Shown here piece by piece: positions 1 through 6,602 of a DNA stretch of 8,941 bases. Below the pieces are notes generated by a model. That model worked only from the letters and a program-made list of their open reading frames with translations, made no database searches and was not told where the DNA came from. The DNA lies in the NCBI GenBank assembly GCA_910588885.1, contig CAJUSQ010000081.1:4969-13909 (forward strand). Direction: 5' to 3'. Both the position numbers and the translations under genes were made by a program. Position 1 is the first letter of the stretch. Each line of letters begins with the position of its first letter. The DNA is from an uncultured Lachnospiraceae bacterium. GTDB taxonomy: Bacteria; Bacillota; Clostridia; Lachnospirales; Lachnospiraceae.

Positions 1-590
1 AAGTTAATCAGCCATTCATCCAGGCAGAGCTCCTCCATATCTTTGACAATATCACCGGATATGAGAACTTACGGCAGCTGGTGATTCGGATGGCGGCCAA
101 GAGCGGGGGAATCGTGGAGAAGAAGCCTTTAAAAAGCGGAATTCACGAAAATAAGAAAAAGGAAGGCGGCATGGACAAGTCCCAGAAGCTCCTTCTGACC
201 TGGCTGATTGAGGATACCGTCCTTTTTGACATCATAAAGCCCTATGTAGGGCCGGAGGATTTTACGGAAGAGCTGTATGCCAAAACTGCCCGGGTGCTGT
301 TTGAACAACACGAAGAAGGGGGCGTAAACCCGGCAAAGATTATCAGCATGTTTACCGATGAAGAGCAGCAGCGGGAGGTTGCCTCGCTGTTCCATACCAG
401 GCTGGGAGAGCTGAACACCAGCCAGGAACGGGAAAAAGCACTGAAAGAAACGATTGTCCGGATTAAGCAGAACAGCATTGCGTATCGTTCCAGGCATTTG
501 GACCCCGCGGATTTGGAGGGGCTGAAGAAACTGGTGGAAGATAAGCGGCAGCTGCAGGAAATACAAAAATTGCATATTTCTATCAATTAG
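1..590 (+). CDS. dnaG: DNA primase DnaG, C-terminal fragment (5' end outside window)
   Basis: The reading frame is open from the first bases (codons in frame from base 3) to TAG at 588-590, giving about 195 residues with no start needed inside the window. DnaG makes the RNA primers for replication and docks on the replicative helicase DnaB/DnaC. What is visible is the end of the RNA polymerase domain, a charged Lys/Glu-rich linker (about fragment residues 37-56), and then a helical C-terminal helicase-binding domain starting near MDKSQKLLLTWL, the kind of sequence expected there. The zinc-binding and TOPRIM domains must lie upstream. Assignment rests on this C-terminal pattern plus the directly following primary sigma factor gene, the classic macromolecular-synthesis arrangement. 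No rpsU is visible in the window. The gap to rpoD is only 38 nt, so co-transcription is likely. Confidence 0.88.
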   Translation, partial: VNQPFIQAELLHIFDNITGYENLRQLVIRMAAKSGGIVEKKPLKSGIHENKKKEGGMDKSQKLLLTWLIEDTVLFDIIKPYVGPEDFTEELYAKTARVLFEQHEEGGVNPAKIISMFTDEEQQREVASLFHTRLGELNTSQEREKALKETIVRIKQNSIAYRSRHLDPADLEGLKKLVEDKRQLQEIQKLHISIN

Positions 591-628
591 GGACAAAATA
601 TAAACAATAAATGGAAGGATGAAACAAA

Positions 629-1738
629 ATGGAAGAAAAAGCAGTAAAATTTAGCGAAAAGTTACAGGAATTGCTGGCAATTGCCAAAAAGAAAAAAAAT
701 GTATTGGAATACCAGGAAATCAGTGATTTTTTCCGCGAAATGGAGCTGAACGCGGAGCAGTTTGAAAAGATTCTGGATTTTCTGGAAACCCATAATATTG
801 ATGTGCTTCGTATTTCCGATGACGACGATGATGTCGATGTGGATATCCTTCTAAATGACGAAGAAGACGTAGAGGTAGAGAAAATCGACCTTTCCGTACC
901 GGACGGGGTCAGCATTGAAGACCCGGTGCGCATGTATCTGAAAGAAATCGGAAAGGTGCCTCTCTTAAGTGCGGAAGAGGAAATCGAGCTGGCCAAGCGG
1001 ATGGAGCTGGGAGATCAGGAGGCAAAGAAACGGCTGGCAGAAGCGAACTTACGTTTGGTAGTCAGCATTGCAAAGCGTTATGTGGGAAGAGGCATGTTGT
1101 TTTTGGATCTGATTCAGGAAGGGAATCTGGGCCTGATTAAGGCGGTGGAAAAATTTGATTACCGCAAGGGCTACAAGTTCAGTACCTATGCTACCTGGTG
1201 GATTCGTCAGGCCATTACCAGGGCCATTGCAGACCAGGCCAGAACCATCCGGATTCCGGTCCATATGGTGGAAACCATCAACAAGCTGATCCGGGTATCC
1301 CGCCAGCTCTTACAGGAGCTGGGCAGGGAGCCTTCCCCGGAAGAGATTGCGGAAGATATGAATATGCCGGTAGACCGTGTCCGGGAGATTTTGAAAATTT
1401 CCCAGGAACCGGTGTCTTTGGAAACGCCGATCGGAGAGGAAGAAGACAGCCATCTGGGCGATTTTATCCAGGACGACAATGTACCGGTGCCTGCAGACGC
1501 GGCGGCGTTTACTTTATTAAAGGAACAGCTGGTGGAAGTATTGGGAACTTTGACCGAACGGGAACAGAAGGTGCTGCGGCTCCGCTTCGGCCTGGACGAC
1601 GGCCGGGCCAGAACCCTGGAAGAGGTGGGCAAGGAGTTCAACGTAACCCGGGAACGGATCCGTCAGATCGAAGCCAAGGCCCTAAGGAAGCTCCGCCATC
1701 CCAGCAGAAGCCGGAAATTAAAGGATTATTTGGAATAA
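629..1738 (+). CDS. rpoD: RNA polymerase primary sigma factor RpoD/SigA
   Basis: This 369-residue protein is the housekeeping sigma factor that directs RNA polymerase to -35/-10 promoters. Regions seen in order: a short N-terminal region 1.1-like segment (about 1-60); a very acidic stretch (63-84, with a run of five Asp); region 1.2 with [11 protein letters not shown] (98-108); region 2 (about 133-215) with the RpoD-box residues [19 protein letters not shown] and the -10-reading segment [20 protein letters not shown]; region 3 (about 216-285); and region 4 with the helix-turn-helix [20 protein letters not shown] (329-348). Length is normal for a Firmicute SigA; the long non-conserved insert of proteobacterial RpoD is absent. 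The ATG at 629 is preceded by GGAAGGA at 613-619. The gene follows dnaG by 38 nt and stops 1 nt before trmK, so translational coupling to trmK is likely. Confidence 0.97.
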   Translation: MEEKAVKFSEKLQELLAIAKKKKNVLEYQEISDFFREMELNAEQFEKILDFLETHNIDVLRISDDDDDVDVDILLNDEEDVEVEKIDLSVPDGVSIEDPVRMYLKEIGKVPLLSAEEEIELAKRMELGDQEAKKRLAEANLRLVVSIAKRYVGRGMLFLDLIQEGNLGLIKAVEKFDYRKGYKFSTYATWWIRQAITRAIADQARTIRIPVHMVETINKLIRVSRQLLQELGREPSPEEIAEDMNMPVDRVREILKISQEPVSLETPIGEEEDSHLGDFIQDDNVPVPADAAAFTLLKEQLVEVLGTLTEREQKVLRLRFGLDDGRARTLEEVGKEFNVTRERIRQIEAKALRKLRHPSRSRKLKDYLE

Positions 1739-1739
1739 A

Positions 1740-2498
1740 ATGGGAAAATTGTCAAAACGGCTGCAGAGCATCCTTGCAATGGTTCCCGGGGCAGAATGCG
1801 CAGCGGATGTGGGGACGGATCACGGCTATGTCCCGATTTGGCTGGTAGAACAGGGAATCTGCAGGCGGGCCATTGCCATGGATGTCAGGAAAGGGCCGCT
1901 GCAGCGGGCCAGGGACCATATCCGGGAAAAAGGGCTGGAAGGCTACATAGAAACCAGGCTGTCCGACGGCCTGGCTGCCCTTCGTCCAAAGGAGGCCCAG
2001 GTGATTGTCATTGCCGGAATGGGCGGCAATACCATGCGTCGGATCCTGGAAGCAGGGGAAGAGAAGGTGGGAGAGGATACCATATTGATTCTTCAGCCGC
2101 AATCGGAGCTTTTGGAATTCCGGCAGTATCTGGCCCGGCGGAACTACCGTTTGCTGGCAGAGGATATGGTGGAAGAGGAAGGGAAATTTTATCCCATAAT
2201 GCAGGTGCGGCGGGAATCTGCAGGCGGGCCGGAGCAGGAAGAAAACATATGTTCCGAAAGTCCTGGATATGGGGATTTTGGAAAACAACGGATAGAATTG
2301 ATGTACGGGCCGTTGCTGTTAAAGCATAAGCACCCGGTTTTGAAGGAATTCCTGCAGCGGCAGCAGAGGAAGCAGGAGGAAATTGCAGCGCATCTGCGAA
2401 GCCAGGCTCTGGGAGCAGCCGGGGCAGAACGGTTGAACCTGCTGGAGCAGGAGCTTGCAGGAATCCGCTGTGCCCTGGAAGGGTATGAGAAACAGTAG
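1740..2498 (+). CDS. trmK: tRNA (adenine(22)-N(1))-methyltransferase TrmK
   Basis: A 252-residue class I SAM-dependent methyltransferase of the TrmK (YqfN/COG2384) family, which puts m1A at position 22 of tRNAs. SAM-binding motif I is CAADVGTDHGYVPIWL (20-35); the family's IAGMGGNTM motif is at 91-99, followed by LQPQSELLEFRQYL (118-131). The C-terminal part (about 198-252) is Glu/Gln/Leu-rich and probably forms the helical coiled coil typical of this family. The ATG lies 1 nt after the rpoD stop and has only a weak GGAA-type ribosome binding site within the rpoD end, so it probably depends on ribosomes leaving rpoD. The position between rpoD and a Nif3-family gene is a common Firmicute order and supports the call. 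A 15-nt stretch of its 3' end is repeated in the gap downstream. Confidence 0.93.
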   Translation: MGKLSKRLQSILAMVPGAECAADVGTDHGYVPIWLVEQGICRRAIAMDVRKGPLQRARDHIREKGLEGYIETRLSDGLAALRPKEAQVIVIAGMGGNTMRRILEAGEEKVGEDTILILQPQSELLEFRQYLARRNYRLLAEDMVEEEGKFYPIMQVRRESAGGPEQEENICSESPGYGDFGKQRIELMYGPLLLKHKHPVLKEFLQRQQRKQEEIAAHLRSQALGAAGAERLNLLEQELAGIRCALEGYEKQ

Positions 2499-2555
2499 AC
2501 AGCATTTGCCCACGGGAGCCTGGGAATGGGCCGGCTTTGAAAGGGTATGAGAAAC
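2479..2555 (+). repeat. 15-nt direct repeat spanning the trmK 3' end and the trmK-nif3 gap
   Basis: The 15 bases AAGGGTATGAGAAAC occur at 2479-2493, inside the last codons of trmK, and identically at 2541-2555 in the non-coding gap, offset by 62 bp. The sequence is not low-complexity, so chance identity so close together is unlikely though not excluded. It may be the trace of a short local duplication; since 62 is not a multiple of three it does not extend the trmK frame. No function is implied. Confidence 0.6.
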
Positions 2556-2580
2556 GGCAGGAAGGATAGGGAAGTTCGGA

Positions 2581-3384
2581 ATGAAATGCAGTGCGGTGAC
2601 AGAGGTACTTCAAAAACAGTCCCCGGAAGAATACGCTTGTGATTGGGACAATGTAGGGCTTTTGGTAGGCAGCCGGGAGAAAGAGGTTCGATGCATCTAT
2701 GTGGCGTTGGATGCAACGGACGAAACCATCCGGGAAGCGGCGGAAGCCGGGGCGGATCTGCTTTTGACCCACCACCCCATGATTTTTAAGGGCCTGAAAA
2801 AAGTGTCGGAACAGGATTTTATCGGAAGAAGGGTGATCAAGCTGATCCGACACGACATGGCATATTATGCGATGCACACGAATTTTGACGTCTTGGGCAT
2901 GGCGGATTTGGCAGCAGAGCGGCTGGGGCTGGTACACCGGGCGGTGCTGCAGCCTTCGGGGAAGCTTGCGGCTGCGAAGATTGTAGGAATCGGAAAAGTC
3001 GGGGATTTGCCGGACAAGATGTCACTGGAGGAATGCGTGCGGACGGTGAAGCATGTTTTTTCGGTGGACACAGTGAAGGTGTTTGTACCTTCCGGGCCGG
3101 AAGAACCGCTTCGGGTCCCGGTACTGCGGGCGGCAGTTTGCCCCGGTTCCGGGAAGAGCGTAATTGAGGATGCCTTAAAGGCCAAAGCCCAGGTGCTGAT
3201 TACGGGGGACATTGACCACCATGAGGGGATTGACGCCGCGGCCCGGGGCATGGCAGTCATTGATGCGGGGCATTATGGGCTGGAGAAGCTGTTTATCCCG
3301 TATATGACGGAATTTCTAAAAGAAAAGCTTCCGGAGTTGGAAGTCATCGGGCAGCAGCCGAAGCAGCCGTTCCTATATTTATAA
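2581..3384 (+). CDS. Nif3-like dinuclear metal center protein (YqfO/GTP cyclohydrolase 1 type 2 family)
   Basis: A 267-residue protein of the Nif3/YbgI/YqfO family (PF01784), ring-shaped hexamers that hold two metal ions per subunit; the physiological substrate is not firmly known. Family marks are the N-terminal ACDWDNVGLLVG (19-30), LLLTHHPMIFKG (60-71, ligands His64/His65), MHTNFDV (98-104, His99 and Asp103), and the C-terminal GDIDHHEG (209-216) and DAGHYGLEK (228-236, His231/Glu235). All expected metal ligands are present. The length fits the short form without the extra central PII-like domain found in the longer B. subtilis YqfO. ATG 2581 was chosen because the N-terminus matches the family and a GGGAAG-type site lies about 7 nt upstream. 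It follows trmK after 82 nt, probably in the same transcript. The name GTP cyclohydrolase type 2 is used in databases but is weakly supported biochemically. Confidence 0.93.
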   Translation: MKCSAVTEVLQKQSPEEYACDWDNVGLLVGSREKEVRCIYVALDATDETIREAAEAGADLLLTHHPMIFKGLKKVSEQDFIGRRVIKLIRHDMAYYAMHTNFDVLGMADLAAERLGLVHRAVLQPSGKLAAAKIVGIGKVGDLPDKMSLEECVRTVKHVFSVDTVKVFVPSGPEEPLRVPVLRAAVCPGSGKSVIEDALKAKAQVLITGDIDHHEGIDAAARGMAVIDAGHYGLEKLFIPYMTEFLKEKLPELEVIGQQPKQPFLYL

Positions 3385-3492
3385 TGTTCCTTCCGACCGC
3401 CCGATTTTTGAGAGGCAAATTTAGAAAAACGTTTTACGACGGAAATCATACTATGGAAGAAAGGGTTCTGCAATAGAAGGAGGGGGAGCGGA

Positions 3493-5148
3493 ATGTATAC
3501 ACTGAAGATTCGGGGAAAGGAAACAGAATTTCCTGCCCATACTACATTTTTTGAGATTGCCGAAGGGTATCAGGGGGAATTGGAGGACGATATTGTACTG
3601 GTATTGTTCAACCACAAATTGTATGAGCTGAATAAAGAGGTTCCGGGGGACGGGGAGCTTTCCTTTGTAACGACCAGGGATAAAGCGGGTAAAAAGGCTT
3701 ATCGGCGGAGTGTGACCCTTTTGATGCAGCGGGCGGTATACAATCTTTCCCGGGAAGCCGGGATACAGACCCGGGTGCGGGTTTTGCATTCCATCAGCCA
3801 GGCGTATTACTGTGAGCTTTCCGGCGGAATGCAGGTAACGGAAGCATATCTGGAACAGCTGAAAAAGGAAATGCATCGTCTGGTAGCGGAGAAGCATCCG
3901 ATCGAGAAGCGGAGCATCCATGCGGATGAAGCGGTAAAGCTGTTTGCCCAGCACGGGATGACGGATAAGGAGAAGCTGTTCCGTTACCGCAGAAGCTCCC
4001 GAATGAATATTTACAGTATCGGTAATTATATAGATTATTATTATGGATATATGGTGCCGGATACCGGATATCTGAAATATTTTGACCTGCAGCTTTATGA
4101 CGAAGGGTTTGCCTTGATTTTTCCGGGAGACGATACAAAGAAGCCCAGCGAGTTTCAGCCGCCCAACAAGCTGTTCCATGTACTGAAGGAGTCTGTGGAA
4201 TGGGGCGAAATGATGGGGATCAATACCGTAGGGGCATTGAATGATGCCGTTTCCCAAGGGCGTATCCAGGATGTGATCCTGGTGCAGGAGGCGCTGATGG
4301 AGCGGAAGATCGGCAAAATTGCCGAGCAGATCGCCGAGCAGGAAGAAAAGAAATTTGTTATGATTGCGGGGCCGACGTCCTCCGGAAAGACTACTTTTTC
4401 CCATCGGCTTTCCATTCAGCTGATGGCCCAGGGCATGCATCCCCATCCTATCGCGTTGGATGATTATTATGTAAACCGAGTGGACACCCCCAGGGATGAA
4501 AACGGGGAATATGACTACGAGTGTCTGGAAGCACTGGACATTGAATTATTCAATCACGATATGAATGCGCTGCTTCGGGGGGAAACGGTGGATATGCCGA
4601 CCTATAACTTCAAGACCGGAAAGCGGGAATATCGGGGCAATAAAAAGAAACTTGGAAAGAACGATATTCTGGTGCTGGAAGGAATCCACGGGCTTAACGA
4701 CAGGCTGTCTTATTCCCTGCCGGAATCCAGCAAGCTGAAAATTTATATCAGCGCGTTGACCCAGCTGAATATTGACGAGCATAACTGTCTGCCTACCACG
4801 GACGGACGGCTGATCCGCCGGATTGTAAGGGATGCCAAAAGCCGGAATATTTCGGCCCGGGAGACCTTTGCCAGGTGGGATTCGGTTCGGCGGGGAGAGG
4901 AGAAGCATATTTTCCCCTTCCAGGAAGAAGCGGACATTATGTTTAATTCCGCATTGATTTATGAGCTTGCGGTATTAAAGCCTTATGCGGAACCGATGCT
5001 GTTCCATATTGACCGGGATTGTCCGGAATATTTGGAAGCAAAGCGAATTTTAAAATTTTTGGATTATTTCCTTCCGGTTCCTTCGGATCATATCCATCAG
5101 AACTCTATTTTAAGGGAATTTATCGGCGGAAGTTGTTTTCAGGTATAA
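3493..5148 (+). CDS. TGS-domain nucleoside kinase (uridine kinase-like, fused to a ThrRS-like N-terminal region)
   Basis: A 551-residue fusion. Residues 1 to about 62 look like a TGS domain. About 63-230 resemble the second additional domain of threonyl-tRNA synthetase (assigned by layout, without a clear motif). About 287-490 form a phosphoribulokinase/uridine kinase-type P-loop kinase: Walker A GPTSSGKTT (293-301), ALDDYYVNR (321-329) as in uridine kinases, VLEGIHGLND (394-403) for the Walker B region, and a lid-like RRIVRDAKSRN (442-452). By homology it should phosphorylate a nucleoside, uridine or cytidine being most likely, giving pyrimidine salvage; substrate is inferred. The architecture is known from clostridia and other anaerobes, usually annotated uridine kinase or nucleoside kinase. 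The ATG at 3493 has a strong AAGGAGG (3477-3483) 9 nt upstream. A 108-nt gap separates it from the Nif3 gene, with no confident promoter or terminator. rnpB follows. Confidence 0.9.
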   Translation: MYTLKIRGKETEFPAHTTFFEIAEGYQGELEDDIVLVLFNHKLYELNKEVPGDGELSFVTTRDKAGKKAYRRSVTLLMQRAVYNLSREAGIQTRVRVLHSISQAYYCELSGGMQVTEAYLEQLKKEMHRLVAEKHPIEKRSIHADEAVKLFAQHGMTDKEKLFRYRRSSRMNIYSIGNYIDYYYGYMVPDTGYLKYFDLQLYDEGFALIFPGDDTKKPSEFQPPNKLFHVLKESVEWGEMMGINTVGALNDAVSQGRIQDVILVQEALMERKIGKIAEQIAEQEEKKFVMIAGPTSSGKTTFSHRLSIQLMAQGMHPHPIALDDYYVNRVDTPRDENGEYDYECLEALDIELFNHDMNALLRGETVDMPTYNFKTGKREYRGNKKKLGKNDILVLEGIHGLNDRLSYSLPESSKLKIYISALTQLNIDEHNCLPTTDGRLIRRIVRDAKSRNISARETFARWDSVRRGEEKHIFPFQEEADIMFNSALIYELAVLKPYAEPMLFHIDRDCPEYLEAKRILKFLDYFLPVPSDHIHQNSILREFIGGSCFQV

Positions 5149-5165
5149 GAACTGATGTTTGGAAC

Positions 5166-5193
5166 TTGAAAATTTTTCGGAATAAAGTAAGAA
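5166..5193 (+). promoter_or_regulatory. possible sigma-A promoter of rnpB
   Basis: TTGAAA (5166-5171) is followed after 16 bp by TAAGAA (5188-5193), which would start transcription near 5200, just before the first paired base of the RNase P RNA. The -35 is good; the -10 matches only half of TATAAT. The position is what makes it credible. Confidence 0.3.
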
Positions 5194-5203
5194 AGTGCAA
5201 TCA

Positions 5204-5552
5204 AAGATAAGTAGGACAAATAATCGCAGCTGCAGGCGCCGAAAGGCCGCAGGTGAGGAAAGTCCGGGCTTCACAGGGCAGGATGCCGGCTAACGGCCGG
5301 TGGAGGCGACTCCAAGGACAGTGCAACAGAAATATACCGCTGCAGCAATGCAGTAAGGGTGGAAGGGCAGTGTAAGAGACTACCGCCCGTCCGGTAACGG
5401 GCGGGGCACATGTAAACCCCATCCGAAGCAAAACCGAATCGAAGCGTACGTGGCCCGCCAGCTTCAGGTTGGTTGCTTGAGGTAACTGGCAACAGTTATC
5501 CTAGATAGATGATTATTCACGACATAACCCGGCTTATCGTCCTGCTTATCTT
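5204..5552 (+). ncRNA. rnpB: RNase P RNA (catalytic subunit, type A-like)
   Basis: This is the ribozyme that removes the 5' leader from precursor tRNAs. The ends were set by the closing P1 helix: 5204-5217 pairs with 5539-5552 over 14 bp with one G-U. The conserved core is complete: GAGGAAAGTCCGGGC (5255-5269, P4 5' strand/CR I), the ACAG...AAATA...CCGC block near 5319-5341, the GTGTAAGAG turn near 5371-5379, the CR IV-like TAAACCCCATCCGAAGCAA near 5413-5431, the AGATAGATGATTATT segment (5503-5517) and ACATAACCCGGCTTATC (5522-5538, P4 3' strand/CR V). A GGTAA at 5481-5485 probably supplies the loop that binds the tRNA CCA end. About 349 nt is a normal length. The layout fits the ancestral type A better than the Bacillus type B. 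Exact mature ends may differ by a few bases. No protein-coding reading of this stretch is credible. Confidence 0.96.
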
Positions 5553-5569
5553 AGAATAAAAATCAAAGA

Positions 5570-5611
5570 GCCTGCTGCACAGATGGTGTTGGAACCATCC
5601 ATGCAGCAGGC
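5570..5611 (+). terminator. strong hairpin terminator after rnpB, probably bidirectional
   Basis: A 10-bp arm (5570-5579, GCCTGCTGCA) pairs exactly with 5602-5611. Inside it, past a 2x2 mismatch, six more pairs (5582-5587 with 5594-5599) close a six-base loop. On the plus strand it is followed by T-rich sequence (5613-5636, with runs of 4, 5 and 7 T). Read on the minus strand it is followed by TCTTTGATTTTTA, so it can also end transcripts of the minus-strand gene that stops at 5625. Confidence 0.88.
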
Positions 5612-5624
5612 ACTTTTGGGCTTT

Positions 5625-6020
5625 TTAACTTTTTTTCACAAATTCCGTCCGGCATTTCGGGCAGGTAATACAAATCTTTCCTTTTCCCCGGGGAACGCGC
5701 ACCTTCTGCTTACAGGAAGGGCATTTGTAGAAGCGGTAAATGTTCCGTTGGGCAAACTGCTGCTTTTTCCGGTCCTTCTTTACCACCAGACGGTATTTCC
5801 AGTTCAGGTACCGCTGATTTTCCTCATAGCGTTTCTGGATGTTCCGGGAAAAAATACGGAAGTAAGTATAACCCAGAATCAGAATCGCCGCATAGTAAAG
5901 GAAGGGGATGCGGATAAACATGGAAATTACCATGAGCAACAGGGAAATAAACAGAAAAACCCGGGACAGCTGATCCGCTCCATAGCGTCCCGCCATAAAT
6001 TGCTGCAGCTTTTGTTTCAT
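5625..6020 (-). CDS. small membrane protein with C-terminal zinc ribbon, unknown function
   Basis: A 131-residue protein I cannot assign to a named family. After a short basic N-terminus there are two hydrophobic, probably membrane-spanning segments (about 21-36 and 39-57) separated by IRIP. A Lys/Arg/Tyr-rich stretch (60-98) follows, then a four-cysteine zinc-ribbon pattern: CPSC (100-103) and, after an intervening CI, CPKC (120-123). By the positive-inside rule the basic region and zinc ribbon should be cytoplasmic. Start choice: a GTG at 6032 overlaps the ribosome binding site AAGGAG (minus strand, about 6032-6037) and cannot use it, so the ATG at 6020, 11 nt downstream of that site, is preferred. 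It has its own promoter (6050-6078) and ends at the bidirectional hairpin, so it is probably a single-gene transcript, possibly with read-through from pyrI. The zinc ribbon could bind nucleic acid or simply be structural. Confidence 0.8.
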   Translation of the reverse strand: MKQKLQQFMAGRYGADQLSRVFLFISLLLMVISMFIRIPFLYYAAILILGYTYFRIFSRNIQKRYEENQRYLNWKYRLVVKKDRKKQQFAQRNIYRFYKCPSCKQKVRVPRGKGKICITCPKCRTEFVKKS

Positions 6021-6049
6021 AATAATATTCACTCCTTTTGATATAATAT

Positions 6050-6078
6050 ATGGTAGAAGAAAAGCATCATAATGTCAA
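6050..6078 (-). promoter_or_regulatory. sigma-A promoter for the zinc-ribbon membrane protein
   Basis: Read on the minus strand, a perfect -35 TTGACA (6073-6078) is followed after 17 bp by TACCAT (6050-6055, four of six matches). Transcription would start near 6043, just upstream of the AAGGAG site. An AT-rich TATATT-like stretch overlaps and could shift the -10 by several bases. Confidence 0.6.
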
Positions 6079-6100
6079 TGGAGCTATATTTTTTTAAGAA

Positions 6101-6127
6101 ACATTTTAGTTTTTGGTAATAAAATGT
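6101..6127 (-). repeat. AT-rich 8-bp inverted repeat in the pyrI downstream gap
   Basis: ACATTTTA (6101-6108) is perfectly repeated inverted at 6120-6127 around an 11-nt loop. It sits 32 nt past the pyrI stop and 23 nt upstream of the -35 of the next gene. In the pyrI direction it is followed only by TTCTT and then A-rich sequence, so it is a poor terminator; an operator or chance are alternatives. A weaker TTGCA/TGCAA pair followed by TTTT lies between it and pyrI (about 6137-6151). Confidence 0.4.
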
Positions 6128-6158
6128 AAATTCAGGAAAATTGCAAATAATGCAAAAA

Positions 6159-6602
6159 TTAACGTTTTTTGTTTTTGTAGCCCTTGAATTTCCCTTCACA
6201 GTATTTACAGCGGTAGGAAGCGTTTTCTTCATCCGTCAGTACAAAGACCTGCTCCAGCTCCTGTTCAATGGAAGTGATGCAGCGGGGGTTTTTGCAGCGG
6301 ATGATGTTCCGAATCTCCTTGGGGAGGGTCAGGGCCTTCTTCTCAACGATTTCTCCGCCCTTGATGATATTTACCGTAATGTTCCGGTCGATAAAGCCCA
6401 GGACATCCAGATTCAGGGTGTTGGGGTCACATTCCACCTTCAGGATGTCTTTCTTTCCCATTTTATTGCTGCGGGCGTTTTTGATAATGGCAACGCAGCA
6501 GTCCAGCTTGTCCAGCTTCAGGTCGTGGTACAAAGAAAGGCTCATGCCGGCCTGGATGTGATCCAGTACAAAGCCTTCGGAAATCGCGCCTACATTCAAC
6601 AT
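6159..6602 (-). CDS. pyrI: aspartate carbamoyltransferase regulatory subunit PyrI
   Basis: A 147-residue regulatory chain of aspartate transcarbamoylase. In class B enzymes such as that of E. coli, PyrI dimers bind CTP, UTP or ATP and tie catalytic trimers into a dodecamer, giving feedback control of the first committed step of pyrimidine synthesis. Residues 1 to about 95 form the nucleotide-binding domain (start [14 protein letters not shown], with DRNITVNII at 72-80). The zinc domain carries the four ligands Cys103, Cys108, Cys132 and Cys135 (CKNPRC and CKYC). Length is close to the E. coli protein (153). The C-terminus is very basic (GYKNKKR). The ATG at 6602 overlaps the end of pyrB by 7 nt, with GGAGGTGG just upstream inside pyrB, so the two chains are translationally linked, as expected for partners made in fixed ratio. 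Confidence 0.96.
   Translation of the reverse strand: MLNVGAISEGFVLDHIQAGMSLSLYHDLKLDKLDCCVAIIKNARSNKMGKKDILKVECDPNTLNLDVLGFIDRNITVNIIKGGEIVEKKALTLPKEIRNIIRCKNPRCITSIEQELEQVFVLTDEENASYRCKYCEGKFKGYKNKKR

Noticed and set aside
129..596. Long minus-strand open frames opposite dnaG, rpoD, trmK, nif3 and the kinase gene
   Set aside because: They lie antisense to clear conserved genes, have low-complexity Ser/Pro/Arg-rich products and lack ribosome binding sites.
591..628. A TATAAA at 599-604 in the dnaG-rpoD gap that might be an rpoD promoter -10
   Set aside because: The only -35-like hexamer nearby (TTGCAT, 570-575) is 23 bp away, too far for a sigma-A promoter; AT-rich chance match is more likely.
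3385..3492. Possible promoter or terminator in the 108-nt gap before the TGS-kinase gene
   Set aside because: TTGAGA near 3409 has no acceptable -10 at 16-18 bp, and no stem followed by a T-run is present.
5201..5492. Open frames across the rnpB region on the minus strand
   Set aside because: The stretch is fully explained by the RNase P RNA; the frames lack ribosome binding sites and protein-like composition.
5583..6041. A 152-codon plus-strand frame opposite the zinc-ribbon membrane protein
   Set aside because: It starts inside the terminator hairpin, has no ribosome binding site, and the minus-strand reading has membrane helices, a zinc ribbon, a promoter and a good ribosome binding site.
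6029..6232. A 67-codon minus-strand frame overlapping the pyrI 3' end in another frame
   Set aside because: No ribosome binding site, it overlaps pyrI out of frame, and its second half is just the AT-rich gap and the next gene's promoter.
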